From Solibacillus sp. FSL R7-0668 (GTDB lineage Bacteria > Bacillota > Bacilli > Bacillales_A > Planococcaceae), in the NCBI RefSeq assembly GCF_038006205.1, contig NZ_JBBOUU010000001.1, positions 3,350,001-3,414,000 on the forward strand: a stretch of 64,000 nt of DNA, given 5' to 3'. Numbering within the stretch: the stretch's first letter is position 1; every line of letters starts with the position of its first letter. Positions 24,992 through 35,018 of this stretch are shown here, piece by piece. Both the position numbers and the translations under genes were made by a program. The notes under the pieces are model-generated. The model saw nothing but the letters and a program-made list of their open reading frames with translations, had not been told where the DNA came from and ran no database searches.

Positions 24992-25969
24992 ATGAAAAAA
25001 ACCCTTACAGCAGTTTTATTTTCTGCAGTTCTATTAGGAGCATGCTCTGAAGAAGAAGCAAAAAATAACGCGGAGGCAGAAGTAGATACAAAAGCGTCAG
25101 CCGAAACTACTGTGGCAGTTAAAACACAAACAATTGAAGGCGAAGATTATGATGAAGCAGGCGGTGCAGATGCATACGCAAACGCAGGCGACAACGCAGA
25201 CTCTCGCTATTACAAAGCACCTGATTTTTATCATTTAAAATCAGATGACAATTTAACAATTATTGAAAACTTCCAAACGATGCAGCAAACAACTGAATGG
25301 TCATGTGGTCCAGCTACTGCATTAATGGTGGCAAATCATTTTGGTTTTGAAGAAATGACTGAAATGGACATCGCCACAGCAATGAAGGCAATGACAGATT
25401 TAGATGTTGAAGGAGCATTACCTGGCTCAGCAAACAACTTCCATGAATATGGTTCTGACGTTTCGCAATTACATGAATTCTTTTCAGGATTAGAAGGCTT
25501 TGAAGTTGTAGAATCTAGCTATCGTGCTGATTTTAAAGAAACGGATTTAATTCAAGCAGATTCTGGAGCTACCGAAGCAAATACCGGGAACTTACCAGAA
25601 ACATTTTTATGGAATAGCTTATATGCTTCTGAAAATAGTGAAACAACGGAAGCTTGGGTAAGCGATGCAAAAGATAGCTATTTCGTAAAATGGTTAACGA
25701 CTCATTTAGAAAATGAACGTCCTATTATGGTTGAATGGGGCGATTGGGGCGGACATTGGCAAGCTATTATCGGCTACGACAACAACGGTACACCTGGTAT
25801 TGGTGATGATGTACTCGTTTTTGCAGATCCATATGACACTTCAGATCATTCACAAGATGGCTATTATTTCTATCCGTTAGAGCGTTGGTTTGGTATGTGG
25901 AATGACCGCAATATTGCACCTAAACCATATCAGTTACAGCCGTACATCGTTGTTGATTATAATAAATAA
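24992..25969 (+). CDS. Lipoprotein with C39-like cysteine peptidase domain
   Basis: This is a 325-aa exported lipoprotein. The lipobox LLGAC places Cys18 at the mature N-terminus. A low-complexity Ala/Glu/Asp linker follows (about 19-75). A papain-fold C39-like domain then has the catalytic Cys in TTEWSCGPATALM and the His in GGHWQAIIGYD, followed by an Asp in ADPYD. It may cleave an extracellular peptide or act as a wall-associated protease. It is not next to an ABC exporter, so bacteriocin processing is not indicated. A TATAAT-like -10 lies about 50 nt upstream. It has its own terminator. Confidence 0.72.
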   Translation: MKKTLTAVLFSAVLLGACSEEEAKNNAEAEVDTKASAETTVAVKTQTIEGEDYDEAGGADAYANAGDNADSRYYKAPDFYHLKSDDNLTIIENFQTMQQTTEWSCGPATALMVANHFGFEEMTEMDIATAMKAMTDLDVEGALPGSANNFHEYGSDVSQLHEFFSGLEGFEVVESSYRADFKETDLIQADSGATEANTGNLPETFLWNSLYASENSETTEAWVSDAKDSYFVKWLTTHLENERPIMVEWGDWGGHWQAIIGYDNNGTPGIGDDVLVFADPYDTSDHSQDGYYFYPLERWFGMWNDRNIAPKPYQLQPYIVVDYNK

Positions 25970-25972
25970 GAT

Positions 25973-26016
25973 AAAAAAACGTGAAGGCTTATTTATCAAG
26001 CACTTCACGTTTTTTC
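25973..26016. terminator. Bidirectional terminator, C39 lipoprotein/map
   Basis: ACGTGAAG pairs with CTTCACGT, with A7 before and T7 after. It serves both converging genes. Confidence 0.8.
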
Positions 26017-26020
26017 TATA

Positions 26021-27084
<1,064 letters not shown>

Positions 27085-27125
27085 AAAAGAAAGGTGTAGT
27101 TCACAATTTGAACTACACCTTTTTG
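27085..27125 (-). terminator. thiT terminator
   Basis: AAGGTGTAGTTC pairs with GAACTACACCTT around a 7-nt loop. T-rich sequence follows on the minus strand just after the thiT stop. Confidence 0.75.
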
Positions 27126-27128
27126 TAC

Positions 27129-27689
27129 TTATTTGAATGTTTGTAATAATCTTGGTGCTGTTGTGAATAATAATACAGCAACTAACGCCGTCAGAATTGT
27201 TGCTGGTAACATGTATGAGGCATTGTAAATAATCGAATAAATCCACACATTATCATCGCCAGCATATTCTTTAAAGAAGATTACTCCTGCAAGTAAATGC
27301 GAAATAAAGCGTAATGTCCCACCTAATAACGCGCCGAGCACAATATAAATGCCCATTTTCGTTTTATTTAAATCTTTTGCGGCCTGTAGTAATGGTTTAC
27401 GAATTACTGCGACCAATCCGACTACTGTAAAGGCTAGACCATAATCTAAAATCGCCTGTAACCAGTGCACAATATATGCGCCAAACATCATTTGTAATAC
27501 GCCAATAATAAGGCCTGTCGCCAGTCCAGCAGGTAATCCCCAACGAATCGCCATTAACATGATTGGTACCATCACAAAGCTAATCGAACCACCTTGTGCC
27601 CATAATGTAAATGAAAATTGATCCAATACAATCCCGATGGCGCCGAATATTGCGATTTCCACCATCATTAATAATTTTTTCTTGTCCAT
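27129..27689 (-). CDS. thiT: ECF thiamine transporter S-component ThiT
   Basis: This is a 186-aa membrane protein with about six helices. It carries the ThiT substrate-site blocks: the segment with TLWAQGGSISFVMVPIM, RWGLPAGLATGLIIG and LLGGTLRFISHLLAGVIFF. It binds thiamine and works with the shared EcfAA'T module, which is not in this window. The ATG at 27689 follows AAAGGAG. A TPP riboswitch with terminator lies directly upstream, so expression should fall when thiamine pyrophosphate is plentiful. Confidence 0.9.
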   Translation of the reverse strand: MDKKKLLMMVEIAIFGAIGIVLDQFSFTLWAQGGSISFVMVPIMLMAIRWGLPAGLATGLIIGVLQMMFGAYIVHWLQAILDYGLAFTVVGLVAVIRKPLLQAAKDLNKTKMGIYIVLGALLGGTLRFISHLLAGVIFFKEYAGDDNVWIYSIIYNASYMLPATILTALVAVLLFTTAPRLLQTFK

Positions 27690-27751
27690 AACAAAGCTCC
27701 TTTCTTTTTTCCGATGCAACAGAAGTTAAAGAAGGAATAGAATAGAACAGC

Positions 27752-27790
27752 AAAAAAGCAATCATTAGGATATATTCCTAACCATTGCTT
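27752..27790 (-). terminator. Riboswitch expression-platform terminator
   Basis: AAGCAAT-GGTTAGGA pairs with TCCTAAT-GATTGC, followed by T6 on the minus strand. It lies between the TPP aptamer and thiT. Confidence 0.8.
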
Positions 27791-27810
27791 GAACAGTCGG
27801 CTTCTATCCA

Positions 27811-27904
27811 CATCCCTACGTAAGTACTAACTTACAGGTTCAAAGAGTCAGCGCAATATCCGTGCGCAATCTCAGCCGACTTCATCGGCTCCCCTTGTGG
27901 TACA
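27811..27904 (-). promoter_or_regulatory. TPP (THI-box) riboswitch aptamer
   Basis: On the minus strand the conserved blocks appear in order: GGGGAGCC, the GGCTGAGA loop, GACTCTTTGAACCTG, and the closing GTAGGGA. These are the core of the thiamine pyrophosphate aptamer. It precedes a terminator and the thiamine transporter gene thiT. Confidence 0.93.
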
Positions 27905-27931
27905 TCTCGATACTATTGTTTGAACACACTC

Positions 27932-27960
27932 ATTGTAGCGAAAATTATTACAATTTTCAA
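27932..27960 (-). promoter_or_regulatory. Promoter of the thiT riboswitch transcript
   Basis: TTGAAA (27960-27955), 17 nt and TACAAT (27937-27932) lie on the minus strand. The predicted transcription start falls about 20 nt before the aptamer. Confidence 0.65.
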
Positions 27961-28022
27961 CCGCTTTCTTTGAAACTATTACGCTCGTAATCCGTATGTT
28001 GTATAAAAGGGAGTGAATTTTC

Positions 28023-28349
28023 ATGGATCAATCAAAAGGATTAAGTGCACTTGGCTATTTAAGCTTTTATTTCGCACCATTCGTATTACCACTTATCATT
28101 TTCTTTGTAGCCAAAGAGGATGCTGTCAAACATCATAATAAACGCGCCTTCATCTCACAGTTAATTCCCATTGTTTTAGGCATTATTTACTTTATTTTCT
28201 TTATAATCTTTGCCTTTACAGACGGTATTGCTTACGAAACCAATTACTTTTTTGAAGGTTGGATTTTTATTGGTTTTATCATACTAGCTGTTCTTTCATT
28301 TGGAATTGCGATTTGGAATCTTGTACAAGCGATTAAAGTATTGCGCTAA
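28023..28349 (+). CDS. DUF4870-type membrane protein
   Basis: This 108-aa protein has three hydrophobic helices. The arrangement is that of DUF4870 (Tic20-like) proteins: LGYLSFYFAPFVLPLIIFFV, the DAVKHHNKRAF loop, then two further helices. Its function is unknown. AAAGGGAG lies about 10 nt before the ATG. It is followed by the small ORF at 28418. Confidence 0.75.
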   Translation: MDQSKGLSALGYLSFYFAPFVLPLIIFFVAKEDAVKHHNKRAFISQLIPIVLGIIYFIFFIIFAFTDGIAYETNYFFEGWIFIGFIILAVLSFGIAIWNLVQAIKVLR

Positions 28350-28417
28350 GGTTTAAGTTAGCCTACCTATTGGGTATATTTTTACTATAATTTCCGCAAA
28401 AGTAAGGAGTGTCATTG

Positions 28418-28546
28418 ATGAAATTAAATAAAGTTATTAAAACAGCTATTAAATACGGTCCCATCGTTTATCCTATTATAAAAAAGGTTCTCGATAATCG
28501 CTCAGCATCTAAAAAAACAACCACAACACGAGCTCCTAGGCAATAA
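28418..28546 (+). CDS. 42-aa basic peptide, unknown
   Basis: This is a short ORF with an AAGGAG SD 8 nt before the ATG and a strong terminator immediately after its stop. The product starts MKLNKVIKTAIKYGPIVYP, continues IIKKVLDNR, and ends in a Ser/Thr/Lys/Arg-rich tail. An amphipathic first half and a charge of about +10 suggest membrane or nucleic-acid association. I do not recognise the family. The SD-ORF-terminator layout makes it likely to be a real gene. Confidence 0.5.
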   Translation: MKLNKVIKTAIKYGPIVYPIIKKVLDNRSASKKTTTTRAPRQ

Positions 28547-28588
28547 AAAACGAAACGTGCCTTCTCCCTGTTGGCGCGTTTCGTTTTA
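28547..28588. terminator. Bidirectional terminator, small peptide/sbcC
   Basis: AAAACGAAACG pairs with CGTTTCGTTTT, with A/T runs on both sides. It lies between the converging small ORF and sbcC. Confidence 0.75.
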
Positions 28589-28589
28589 T

Positions 28590-31500
28590 TTATTTCACAA
28601 TAATTTCAGTTGTACTATGACCTTCTTTTAGCTTTTTCACATGTAAAATCGCAGGCATTGCTGCTTTTAACTCCGCAACATGCGAAATAATGCCGATTAG
28701 TCGTCCCGTTTGCTGTAGGTCGATTAATATATCAATTGCGCGGCGTAATGCCTCCTCATCCAGCGTACCAAAGCCTTCATCGATAAACATTGTATCAATA
28801 TGCACACTCCCCTGTACGCTTTGAATAACATCCGCCATTCCAAGTGCTAAGGATAGGGAAGCATTGAATTTTTCACCGCCTGACAATGTCTTCACATCAC
28901 GTGTTTGTCCTGTATTACTATCATACACATCTATGCTTAAGCCACTCTGCGCATTGCCCTCTTTACGACCAGTAGATTTCAAGAAATATTGACCATTTGA
29001 TAAAATACGTAAGCGTTCATTTGCTGCATGCGTTACTTTTTCTAAATAACCAATCTGAGCAAAGCGCTCAAAGCTAATCTTTGCTTCATTTTGACCACGC
29101 ACTAGATCATAAACATGCTCCATTTGCTGTAATTTTACTTGATAGCTTTCAAGATGGTGTGCGGATTGTTCAAGCTTTTGTAATGTTGTTTGGCATTGTG
29201 TTGCATAGGATTCTGCTTGTTTCATCGTTGCATAGCGCTCATCTTGTTCGTTATTCAATGTTGTAATTTGCTGCTGTAGCTCTGTTAAATCAGCGAGCTG
29301 CTTCCCTTCAAGCTGCTCCTGATCCTCAGCAATTTGTACCGTTAATGTATGCAGCTGTTGCCTGTACGCTTCAAGCAATTGGCGAATTTGAAGCTGAACT
29401 TGTTCCGTTAACAAGGCCTGCTGATAGCTTTCTAATGAAAAGCCTTCCTTTTGTAGTGCTGTTGTAAAGACCTGTTGCGCGTATTCATGTTCCTGCTGCT
29501 TCACCGATAAATGATTCACCGCATGCAGCTGATTGACTTCACTGGAGTTTTGCTGTAATTGTGCCTGTTGCAATGTATCGAACGCTCGCTTTAATTCATT
29601 CTTTAATATTTGATGCTGCTGGCGCTCATTGGATAAGGCTGCTTGAACGTCAGTGACCATGGTAAATTGCGGTAGCAAGGATAGCTCACTTTGCTCCAGC
29701 TTCCCCTTTTCCTGCGCGAGCTGTGTCTGGACTTCTTGAACATATGTCTGGCCTTTTTCAAGACGCCCTTGGATTACTTCACGCTTTTCATTGAGTTGTT
29801 CTTGCTGGGTACGCTCAGTTGTTAATCGCTGTTGCCTTCCTCGTAAATCGGCTAGTTGCGCTGCTAATCGTTGTAGCTGCTCTTCATACTGTGTTAATGC
29901 CTCTAGCTGCAATTGTTGCTGCTGTAGTTGACTGTGCTTTTCAGCAAATAGTTGCTGCTCGATTTCAAGCTTGGACTGAACTTGATAAAAGCTTTGACGG
30001 GCGGTATTCGCTTGCTGCCGCAATTGCTCCAGCTGCTTGTCATCCACATGAAGCAGCTCACGATTATGGATTGCCGGGTGTTCGGTGCTACCACATACTG
30101 GACAAGAATCCCCATGCTGCAATGAAGCGGCTAAAAAGGCGGCCTGATTGCTGCGAATTTGTTGCTCCACTGCTTGTAAGGCTTGATCGGCATCTGTTGC
30201 TTGTTGCTGCTTAGACAATGTATCTGCCTTTAACCTCTCCACATTCATGCGCAGCTTTGCGGATTCTTTTACGAGCTCGACATTACGGGCAGCTGTGGCG
30301 TGTGCTTCAAATATTGATTCATACTGTGCGATTGCCTGCTCAAGTTCGGTTACTACCTGTTGTTGCAATTGTTGCTGCTGCTTTAATTCGACTAATTCAA
30401 TCTGTAAATTTTCATATAATGTTTGTGCTTTAAGCTGTTGTGCCTTTAGCTGCTCGACCTGGTTACGCTGTATATCAATTGTTTCATAAACCGGAATTAA
30501 CTGCTCAAGCTGTGTAATATTTTTCGTATACTTGTCTAATAATGACTCATCTTTTTGCACGGTTTCGTAGGCATTGGTTGCTTTAATGAGCTGCTGCTTG
30601 GCTTGTTCGGCCTCTAAATTAGCCTTTTCTACTGCTGCTGTCTCAGCCTGAAGTTGTGCTTTTAGCTTGGATAATTCGCGCTCTAACGGCTCAATTTGAT
30701 TCGCTTTTTGGGCAAGCTGTAATCGCTGTTCCTGTGTTGCCATTTCATTTTTCTGTTGCTGTAAATGTAAAAGCTCGGTTTGACGCTGTCGATAGCGTTC
30801 GATTCGTTCGTTAATAAGCTTTTGCTCACTGAACTGCAAATTGAGCGTTGTTGCAAGTTTATTGGCCTGATTATATTGCTGTAAAAGCTCGGTTGATTGT
30901 TGCTCATAAAAGCCTTGTTCTTCTAAAAGCCCCTGTTTTATTTGATACATATTTATAGCATCCTGTTGAATTGCGGCAAATAACGCGGATTCACGTTCAG
31001 GTAAGCGTGTTTTTATTTCTTGAATGGTATGCTCCTGCTCCATTTGGGCTTGCTCGTACAATTTTTCTGCCTGTTTCTTTTTATCACGCAGTAGCTCGAC
31101 CATTTTTGTAAAACGCTCGGTTTTGAAAATTTTACGGAAGATTTCTTCTTTATGCTTCGACTCCGATGTCAAAAGCTTTTGGAACTCACCTTGAGGCAGC
31201 ATCACAATTTGGTTAAACTGTGATTGCGTTAAACCAATCAATTCCTCCACCTTTGCTTGCACAAGCTTTACTTGGAATTTTTCTACGGCTGGTGTCATTT
31301 GACCGCCTGTAATATCATAAAATTCACGCTTTGCCCTTTCACCATCATGGCCAAACTTACGCCAAATACGGTACATACGACCGCGCACCTCAAACTCTAG
31401 CTCTACCTCAGTATCCACTGTGCTATCTGCAAAATCACTTCGCAAAAATAAAGACTTGTCCCGATCCTCACCGCTACCTGCATCATAGAGCGCAAATGTA

Positions 31501-31643
31501 ATCGCATCAAAGATTGTTGTCTTCCCCGCACCTGTTGACCCTGAAACGACAAAAATCCCGTGTTCATGTAGCTGTGTAAAATCAATGATTTCTTTGTCTT
31601 TATACGGACCAAATGCCGTCATCGTTAATTTTAATGGCTTCAA
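28590..31643 (-). CDS. sbcC: SbcC (Rad50-like) DNA repair ATPase
   Basis: This 1017-aa ATPase subunit of the SbcCD nuclease cuts hairpins and blocked DNA ends. The N-terminal Walker A is GSTGAGKTTIFDAI. Long Gln-rich coiled coils flank a zinc hook CPVCGS (about residue 510). The C-terminus has the ABC signature LSGGEKF and Walker B MFIDEGFGTLDEE. The start is a TTG at 31643, with AGGAGG 11 nt upstream in the end of sbcD; family members start MKPLKL in the same way. The 6-nt gap to sbcD implies one operon. Confidence 0.93.
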   Translation of the reverse strand: MKPLKLTMTAFGPYKDKEIIDFTQLHEHGIFVVSGSTGAGKTTIFDAITFALYDAGSGEDRDKSLFLRSDFADSTVDTEVELEFEVRGRMYRIWRKFGHDGERAKREFYDITGGQMTPAVEKFQVKLVQAKVEELIGLTQSQFNQIVMLPQGEFQKLLTSESKHKEEIFRKIFKTERFTKMVELLRDKKKQAEKLYEQAQMEQEHTIQEIKTRLPERESALFAAIQQDAINMYQIKQGLLEEQGFYEQQSTELLQQYNQANKLATTLNLQFSEQKLINERIERYRQRQTELLHLQQQKNEMATQEQRLQLAQKANQIEPLERELSKLKAQLQAETAAVEKANLEAEQAKQQLIKATNAYETVQKDESLLDKYTKNITQLEQLIPVYETIDIQRNQVEQLKAQQLKAQTLYENLQIELVELKQQQQLQQQVVTELEQAIAQYESIFEAHATAARNVELVKESAKLRMNVERLKADTLSKQQQATDADQALQAVEQQIRSNQAAFLAASLQHGDSCPVCGSTEHPAIHNRELLHVDDKQLEQLRQQANTARQSFYQVQSKLEIEQQLFAEKHSQLQQQQLQLEALTQYEEQLQRLAAQLADLRGRQQRLTTERTQQEQLNEKREVIQGRLEKGQTYVQEVQTQLAQEKGKLEQSELSLLPQFTMVTDVQAALSNERQQHQILKNELKRAFDTLQQAQLQQNSSEVNQLHAVNHLSVKQQEHEYAQQVFTTALQKEGFSLESYQQALLTEQVQLQIRQLLEAYRQQLHTLTVQIAEDQEQLEGKQLADLTELQQQITTLNNEQDERYATMKQAESYATQCQTTLQKLEQSAHHLESYQVKLQQMEHVYDLVRGQNEAKISFERFAQIGYLEKVTHAANERLRILSNGQYFLKSTGRKEGNAQSGLSIDVYDSNTGQTRDVKTLSGGEKFNASLSLALGMADVIQSVQGSVHIDTMFIDEGFGTLDEEALRRAIDILIDLQQTGRLIGIISHVAELKAAMPAILHVKKLKEGHSTTEIIVK

Positions 31644-31649
31644 TTTACA

Positions 31650-32810
31650 TTACACCTCCTGCTTTTCTCGTTCATTTTCAAGTAATTGCTGCAGTACACT
31701 CGTATAAATTTCCTTGATGTCTGCTGTGAGCTCTTTACCTGTCATTTCACAATAAAACAGTTCAAACAGCTCTGAATCGTCCATTTGTACACGGTTCATC
31801 GTTGCAGACTGCTGATCCATTTGGGCAAAAACGGCTACACGCTCTATGTGCAAGGCATTTGGGTATACCGTACGCACAAGCTCTGACGCCCCTTTCACGT
31901 AGCCATCATCTTCTAGCTTCACAAATACATAATCATCGCTTTTTTGATGTTGTAAAATATCATCTAAAACACCCTTTACGATACGCATTTCACGTTTCGG
32001 GACGAATAACTTTTTCTCTACCGTAACCGTGCCATCCTGTGCGAGCTCGAGCATTAAAAAGCCTTTTTTATGTGTCACTTCTGATTCTGAATATTTCAGT
32101 GGGGATCCTGAATATTGAATCGTTTCATTCGCAACAAAATGGGCCTGGTGTAAATGACCAAGCGCGGTATAGCAAAATGGCTCAAACAATGCGGAATTGA
32201 TGCATTCTGTACCGCCAATCGTTAGTTTGCGCTCCGAATCACTCGTGTTCAATTCGGGCATACCATCCTTCGTAATAAAGGCATGTCCTACTATAATATT
32301 GCGCTTTGTCGGATCAAGCTTGCCTTTAATATGTTCAATAATTTTAGCCATCGCTGCCTCATGCGTTGTAATGGAGTCATCCTCAAAAAGAATGCGCACT
32401 GTGGATGGCTCTGCAAATGGTACTAAATAAAAATGCACCTCGCCAAATTCATCCTCCAGAATCACTGGCTCTATGTCATTTTCAAGATGTCCAACCAAAT
32501 GTAAGCCACTTGCCTTCATTAAATCACTACCAAAATTTAAACGTGTTGCGCTATCATGATTCCCTGCAATGGCAACAATCGGTGTTTTTTCGTCAATTAA
32601 AATTTGCTTTAATGTTTTATTTAGAAGCTGAATGGCCTCTGTTGGTGGAACAGAACGATCGTATAAATCCCCTGCAATGATGATGACATCTGGTTTTTCA
32701 ATTTTAATTTCATTGATGAACTGCTGTAGGATATACGCTTGATCCTCTGTCATCGATACCCCTTGTACAAGCTTTCCTAAATGCCAATCTGCTGTGTGAA
32801 AGATTTTCAT
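31650..32810 (-). CDS. sbcD: SbcD (Mre11-like) nuclease subunit
   Basis: This is the 386-aa metallophosphoesterase nuclease partner of SbcC. Metal-site motifs are TADWHLGK, GDLYDR, GNHDS, the VGHAF segment and ALGHLHQAH. AAAAGGAGG lies about 9 nt before the ATG. It is the first gene of the sbcDC operon. Length and motif order are normal. Confidence 0.93.
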   Translation of the reverse strand: MKIFHTADWHLGKLVQGVSMTEDQAYILQQFINEIKIEKPDVIIIAGDLYDRSVPPTEAIQLLNKTLKQILIDEKTPIVAIAGNHDSATRLNFGSDLMKASGLHLVGHLENDIEPVILEDEFGEVHFYLVPFAEPSTVRILFEDDSITTHEAAMAKIIEHIKGKLDPTKRNIIVGHAFITKDGMPELNTSDSERKLTIGGTECINSALFEPFCYTALGHLHQAHFVANETIQYSGSPLKYSESEVTHKKGFLMLELAQDGTVTVEKKLFVPKREMRIVKGVLDDILQHQKSDDYVFVKLEDDGYVKGASELVRTVYPNALHIERVAVFAQMDQQSATMNRVQMDDSELFELFYCEMTGKELTADIKEIYTSVLQQLLENEREKQEV

Positions 32811-32861
32811 GAATGACGCCTCCTTTTAAAAGCTATTATTTTTAGTGTACATGAGCGCCAA

Positions 32862-32912
32862 CAAAAACACCACAATATACGAACAAATATTCGTAATTTG
32901 TGGTGTTTTTTT
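32862..32912. terminator. Terminator between the GDSL esterase gene and sbcD
   Basis: AACACCACAA..TACGAA pairs with TTCGTA..TTGTGGTGTT, with T-rich sequence on both sides. It closes the GDSL gene on the minus strand ahead of sbcDC. It could also stop plus-strand read-through. Confidence 0.75.
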
Positions 32913-33765
32913 AAACATGTATGGCAATGGGTGTTTTGTTACTATGAACGGCTGCTCTTGCAGTACTTTGAAATGACTCACGCTGCTCAAGCATTTGTTC
33001 AAAGCTTTTTGGATTTGGGACTGGTAAATGATTTGCTTGTAATTGAAGCGAATTATCCCCACTATAGCTTTGTAGCATCGCATTAGCCATTAGTAAATAG
33101 CCATGCTGATTGGGATGTACATCTCCCTTATTTGGTAAATAATTCGCTCGATTTTCATCGAAGCGTTCATATACATCCACAAAGTTCATGCCCGCTTGCT
33201 CTGCCACTTGCGCCAATATCGTATTCAATAATTGTAGCGCTGCAGTTGCCCCTTGGAGCTGCTCTGGATGCACACTAACATAAGGGAAATAATAGCCCAT
33301 TACATACACATCTGCTTTGGGCGCTTTTTCACGCACAAGCTGTAGCAATTGCGCCATTTCCTCACGCACATTATTTAACGCAAAATTTGCTTGAAGCTGC
33401 GAAAAATTTACTGTCCCTTGCTGCGGATTATGCGCGATTAATGGCAATAAATCATTAGCCCCCGCAGAAATCGTAATGACCGTGGCATCTTGAAGTAATC
33501 GCTCGGCTCGCTCAGACTGAACGGTATTTTTCACATCGCTTACACGATATCCAGGGAAAGTCAGCTCCTTTGTAAAATGAGCGAGCTTTCCTTTCTTTTG
33601 AAGCTGCATTGCAATAAAATCCGTGTAGCCCGCATCAATTTGTGAATGGGGTGTTTGCCCGGCTGCTAATGAGTCGCCGAGTGCGATATAGACTTCACGT
33701 TCATTGGCCATAGCCTGTGTTGGTAATATTAAACAAATTAATAGCGCGAACAAGCACTTACGCAT
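32911..33765 (-). CDS. Secreted SGNH/GDSL-family esterase or lipase
   Basis: This is a 284-aa hydrolase with an N-terminal signal peptide (CLFALLICLILPTQAMA, cleavage after MA-N). The SGNH blocks are ALGDSLAAG (nucleophile Ser), the Gly block, GANDLL (Asn) and DVHPNQHGY (Asp/His). It probably acts on lipid or acyl esters outside the cell. ATG 33765 follows GAGGTGA; a GTG at 33768 is equally close. It lies downstream of the aminopeptidase gene on the same strand. Confidence 0.82.
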   Translation of the reverse strand: MRKCLFALLICLILPTQAMANEREVYIALGDSLAAGQTPHSQIDAGYTDFIAMQLQKKGKLAHFTKELTFPGYRVSDVKNTVQSERAERLLQDATVITISAGANDLLPLIAHNPQQGTVNFSQLQANFALNNVREEMAQLLQLVREKAPKADVYVMGYYFPYVSVHPEQLQGATAALQLLNTILAQVAEQAGMNFVDVYERFDENRANYLPNKGDVHPNQHGYLLMANAMLQSYSGDNSLQLQANHLPVPNPKSFEQMLEQRESFQSTARAAVHSNKTPIAIHV

Positions 33766-33786
33766 CACTTCACCTCATTTACGAAA

Positions 33787-35016
33787 TTAGAAGGCCCAGT
33801 TTCCTTTGCGGAAGATTGGTTCTGTTGTGCCATCTGCTAAAATGCCGTCAATATCCATTTCTGCACTACCGATCATAAAGTCTTCGTGCGTAATCGACGT
33901 ATTAATCCCTAACGCTTCTAACTGACCTTTTTCTAGCTCTTTACCACCCTCATAGCACGTTGGGTATGCTTCGCCAATTGCTAAATGATTCGAGGCGTTT
34001 TCATCGAATAATGTATTGTAATATAAAATATTGGAAGCTGAAATAGGGGATTCATGTGGTACTAATGCAACCTCCCCTAAATATCGAGCGCCATCATCGG
34101 AATCGATTAATTGTTGCAGTAAATCTTGGCCGACTTTTGCCTCGGCACCAATAATTTTTCCCTTTTCAAATGTCAGCTTAAATTCATCAATAATATTGCC
34201 TTTATAAACAAGCGGCTTCGTATTCGAAACATAGCCATTTACGCCAAATTTCGCAGGTAATGTGAAGACTTCCTCTGTCGGCATATTGGCAATGAATGTT
34301 GTACCAGCAGGCGTTTTACTGCTGCCACTTTTCCATAAATGCTTATCAGGTAATTCGATTGTTAAATCTGTGCCTGGTGCAATATAATGTAATTTTGCAT
34401 ATTTCTTCGCATTGAGCTGATCTGCACGTGCATGTAGGTTTGCAATATGTGCCTCCCAGTTTTCTACAGCATTGCCTTCACCGATGCGAACCGTTTTGAA
34501 AATCGCATCCCATAATGCATCGACTTGCTCGTTTTCAGGCAAGTTTGGGAATACCTTAGCTGCCCATTTTGCAGATGGCACAGCGATGATTGACCATGCG
34601 ATATCATCGTTCATCACAGCTTTGCGGTAGTTGACTAATGCTGCCCCCGCTGCTTTTTGCTGTGCACCAATTTTTTCAACGTCAATTCCTGCTAGTAAAT
34701 CTGGATTTTCTGCGTCGATCCAAAGCAGCGCACCTTTACGCTCAATTAACTCTTCACGCTGCGCAACCGTCCATTTCGGGAAATTCGCTGTTTCTTCGAC
34801 AGTCACATTTTCATAATAGGCACGCTCAAAGCTAGCATCTGTTAAGTTGACATGCACACGACCCGCGCCAGCCTCATATGCTTTTTTCACCACAATACGT
34901 GTAAAATCTAATGTATCCGTAGACGTGTTGATTAATAAATATTGTCCCTTTTGAACATTGACGCCAATTTTTACAGCTAACTCGGCAAATTGCTCTAATT
35001 TTTCTTCAAATGTCAT
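33787..35016 (-). CDS. M29-family aminopeptidase (AmpS/PepS type), copy 2
   Basis: This is a 409-aa aminopeptidase sharing the M29 blocks of the copy at 20857-22092 (NMPTEEVFTLPAKFGVNGYV, EVALVPHESPIS, NTLFDENASNHLAIGEAY, THEDFMIGSAEMDIDG). It is clearly a paralogue. It starts two bases after the helicase stop, with the SD GGGG inside the helicase gene end, so translation is probably coupled. The His to Glu change in TH(V/E)DFMIG relative to copy 1 might alter metal or substrate preference. Confidence 0.87.
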   Translation of the reverse strand: MTFEEKLEQFAELAVKIGVNVQKGQYLLINTSTDTLDFTRIVVKKAYEAGAGRVHVNLTDASFERAYYENVTVEETANFPKWTVAQREELIERKGALLWIDAENPDLLAGIDVEKIGAQQKAAGAALVNYRKAVMNDDIAWSIIAVPSAKWAAKVFPNLPENEQVDALWDAIFKTVRIGEGNAVENWEAHIANLHARADQLNAKKYAKLHYIAPGTDLTIELPDKHLWKSGSSKTPAGTTFIANMPTEEVFTLPAKFGVNGYVSNTKPLVYKGNIIDEFKLTFEKGKIIGAEAKVGQDLLQQLIDSDDGARYLGEVALVPHESPISASNILYYNTLFDENASNHLAIGEAYPTCYEGGKELEKGQLEALGINTSITHEDFMIGSAEMDIDGILADGTTEPIFRKGNWAF

Positions 35017-35018
35017 TA

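Noticed and set aside
30218-30489. Overlapping plus-strand ORFs inside sbcC
   Set aside because: They are antisense shadows of the Gln-rich coiled coil; CAG/CAA codons read backwards give long Leu/Cys/Ala runs. No SD.
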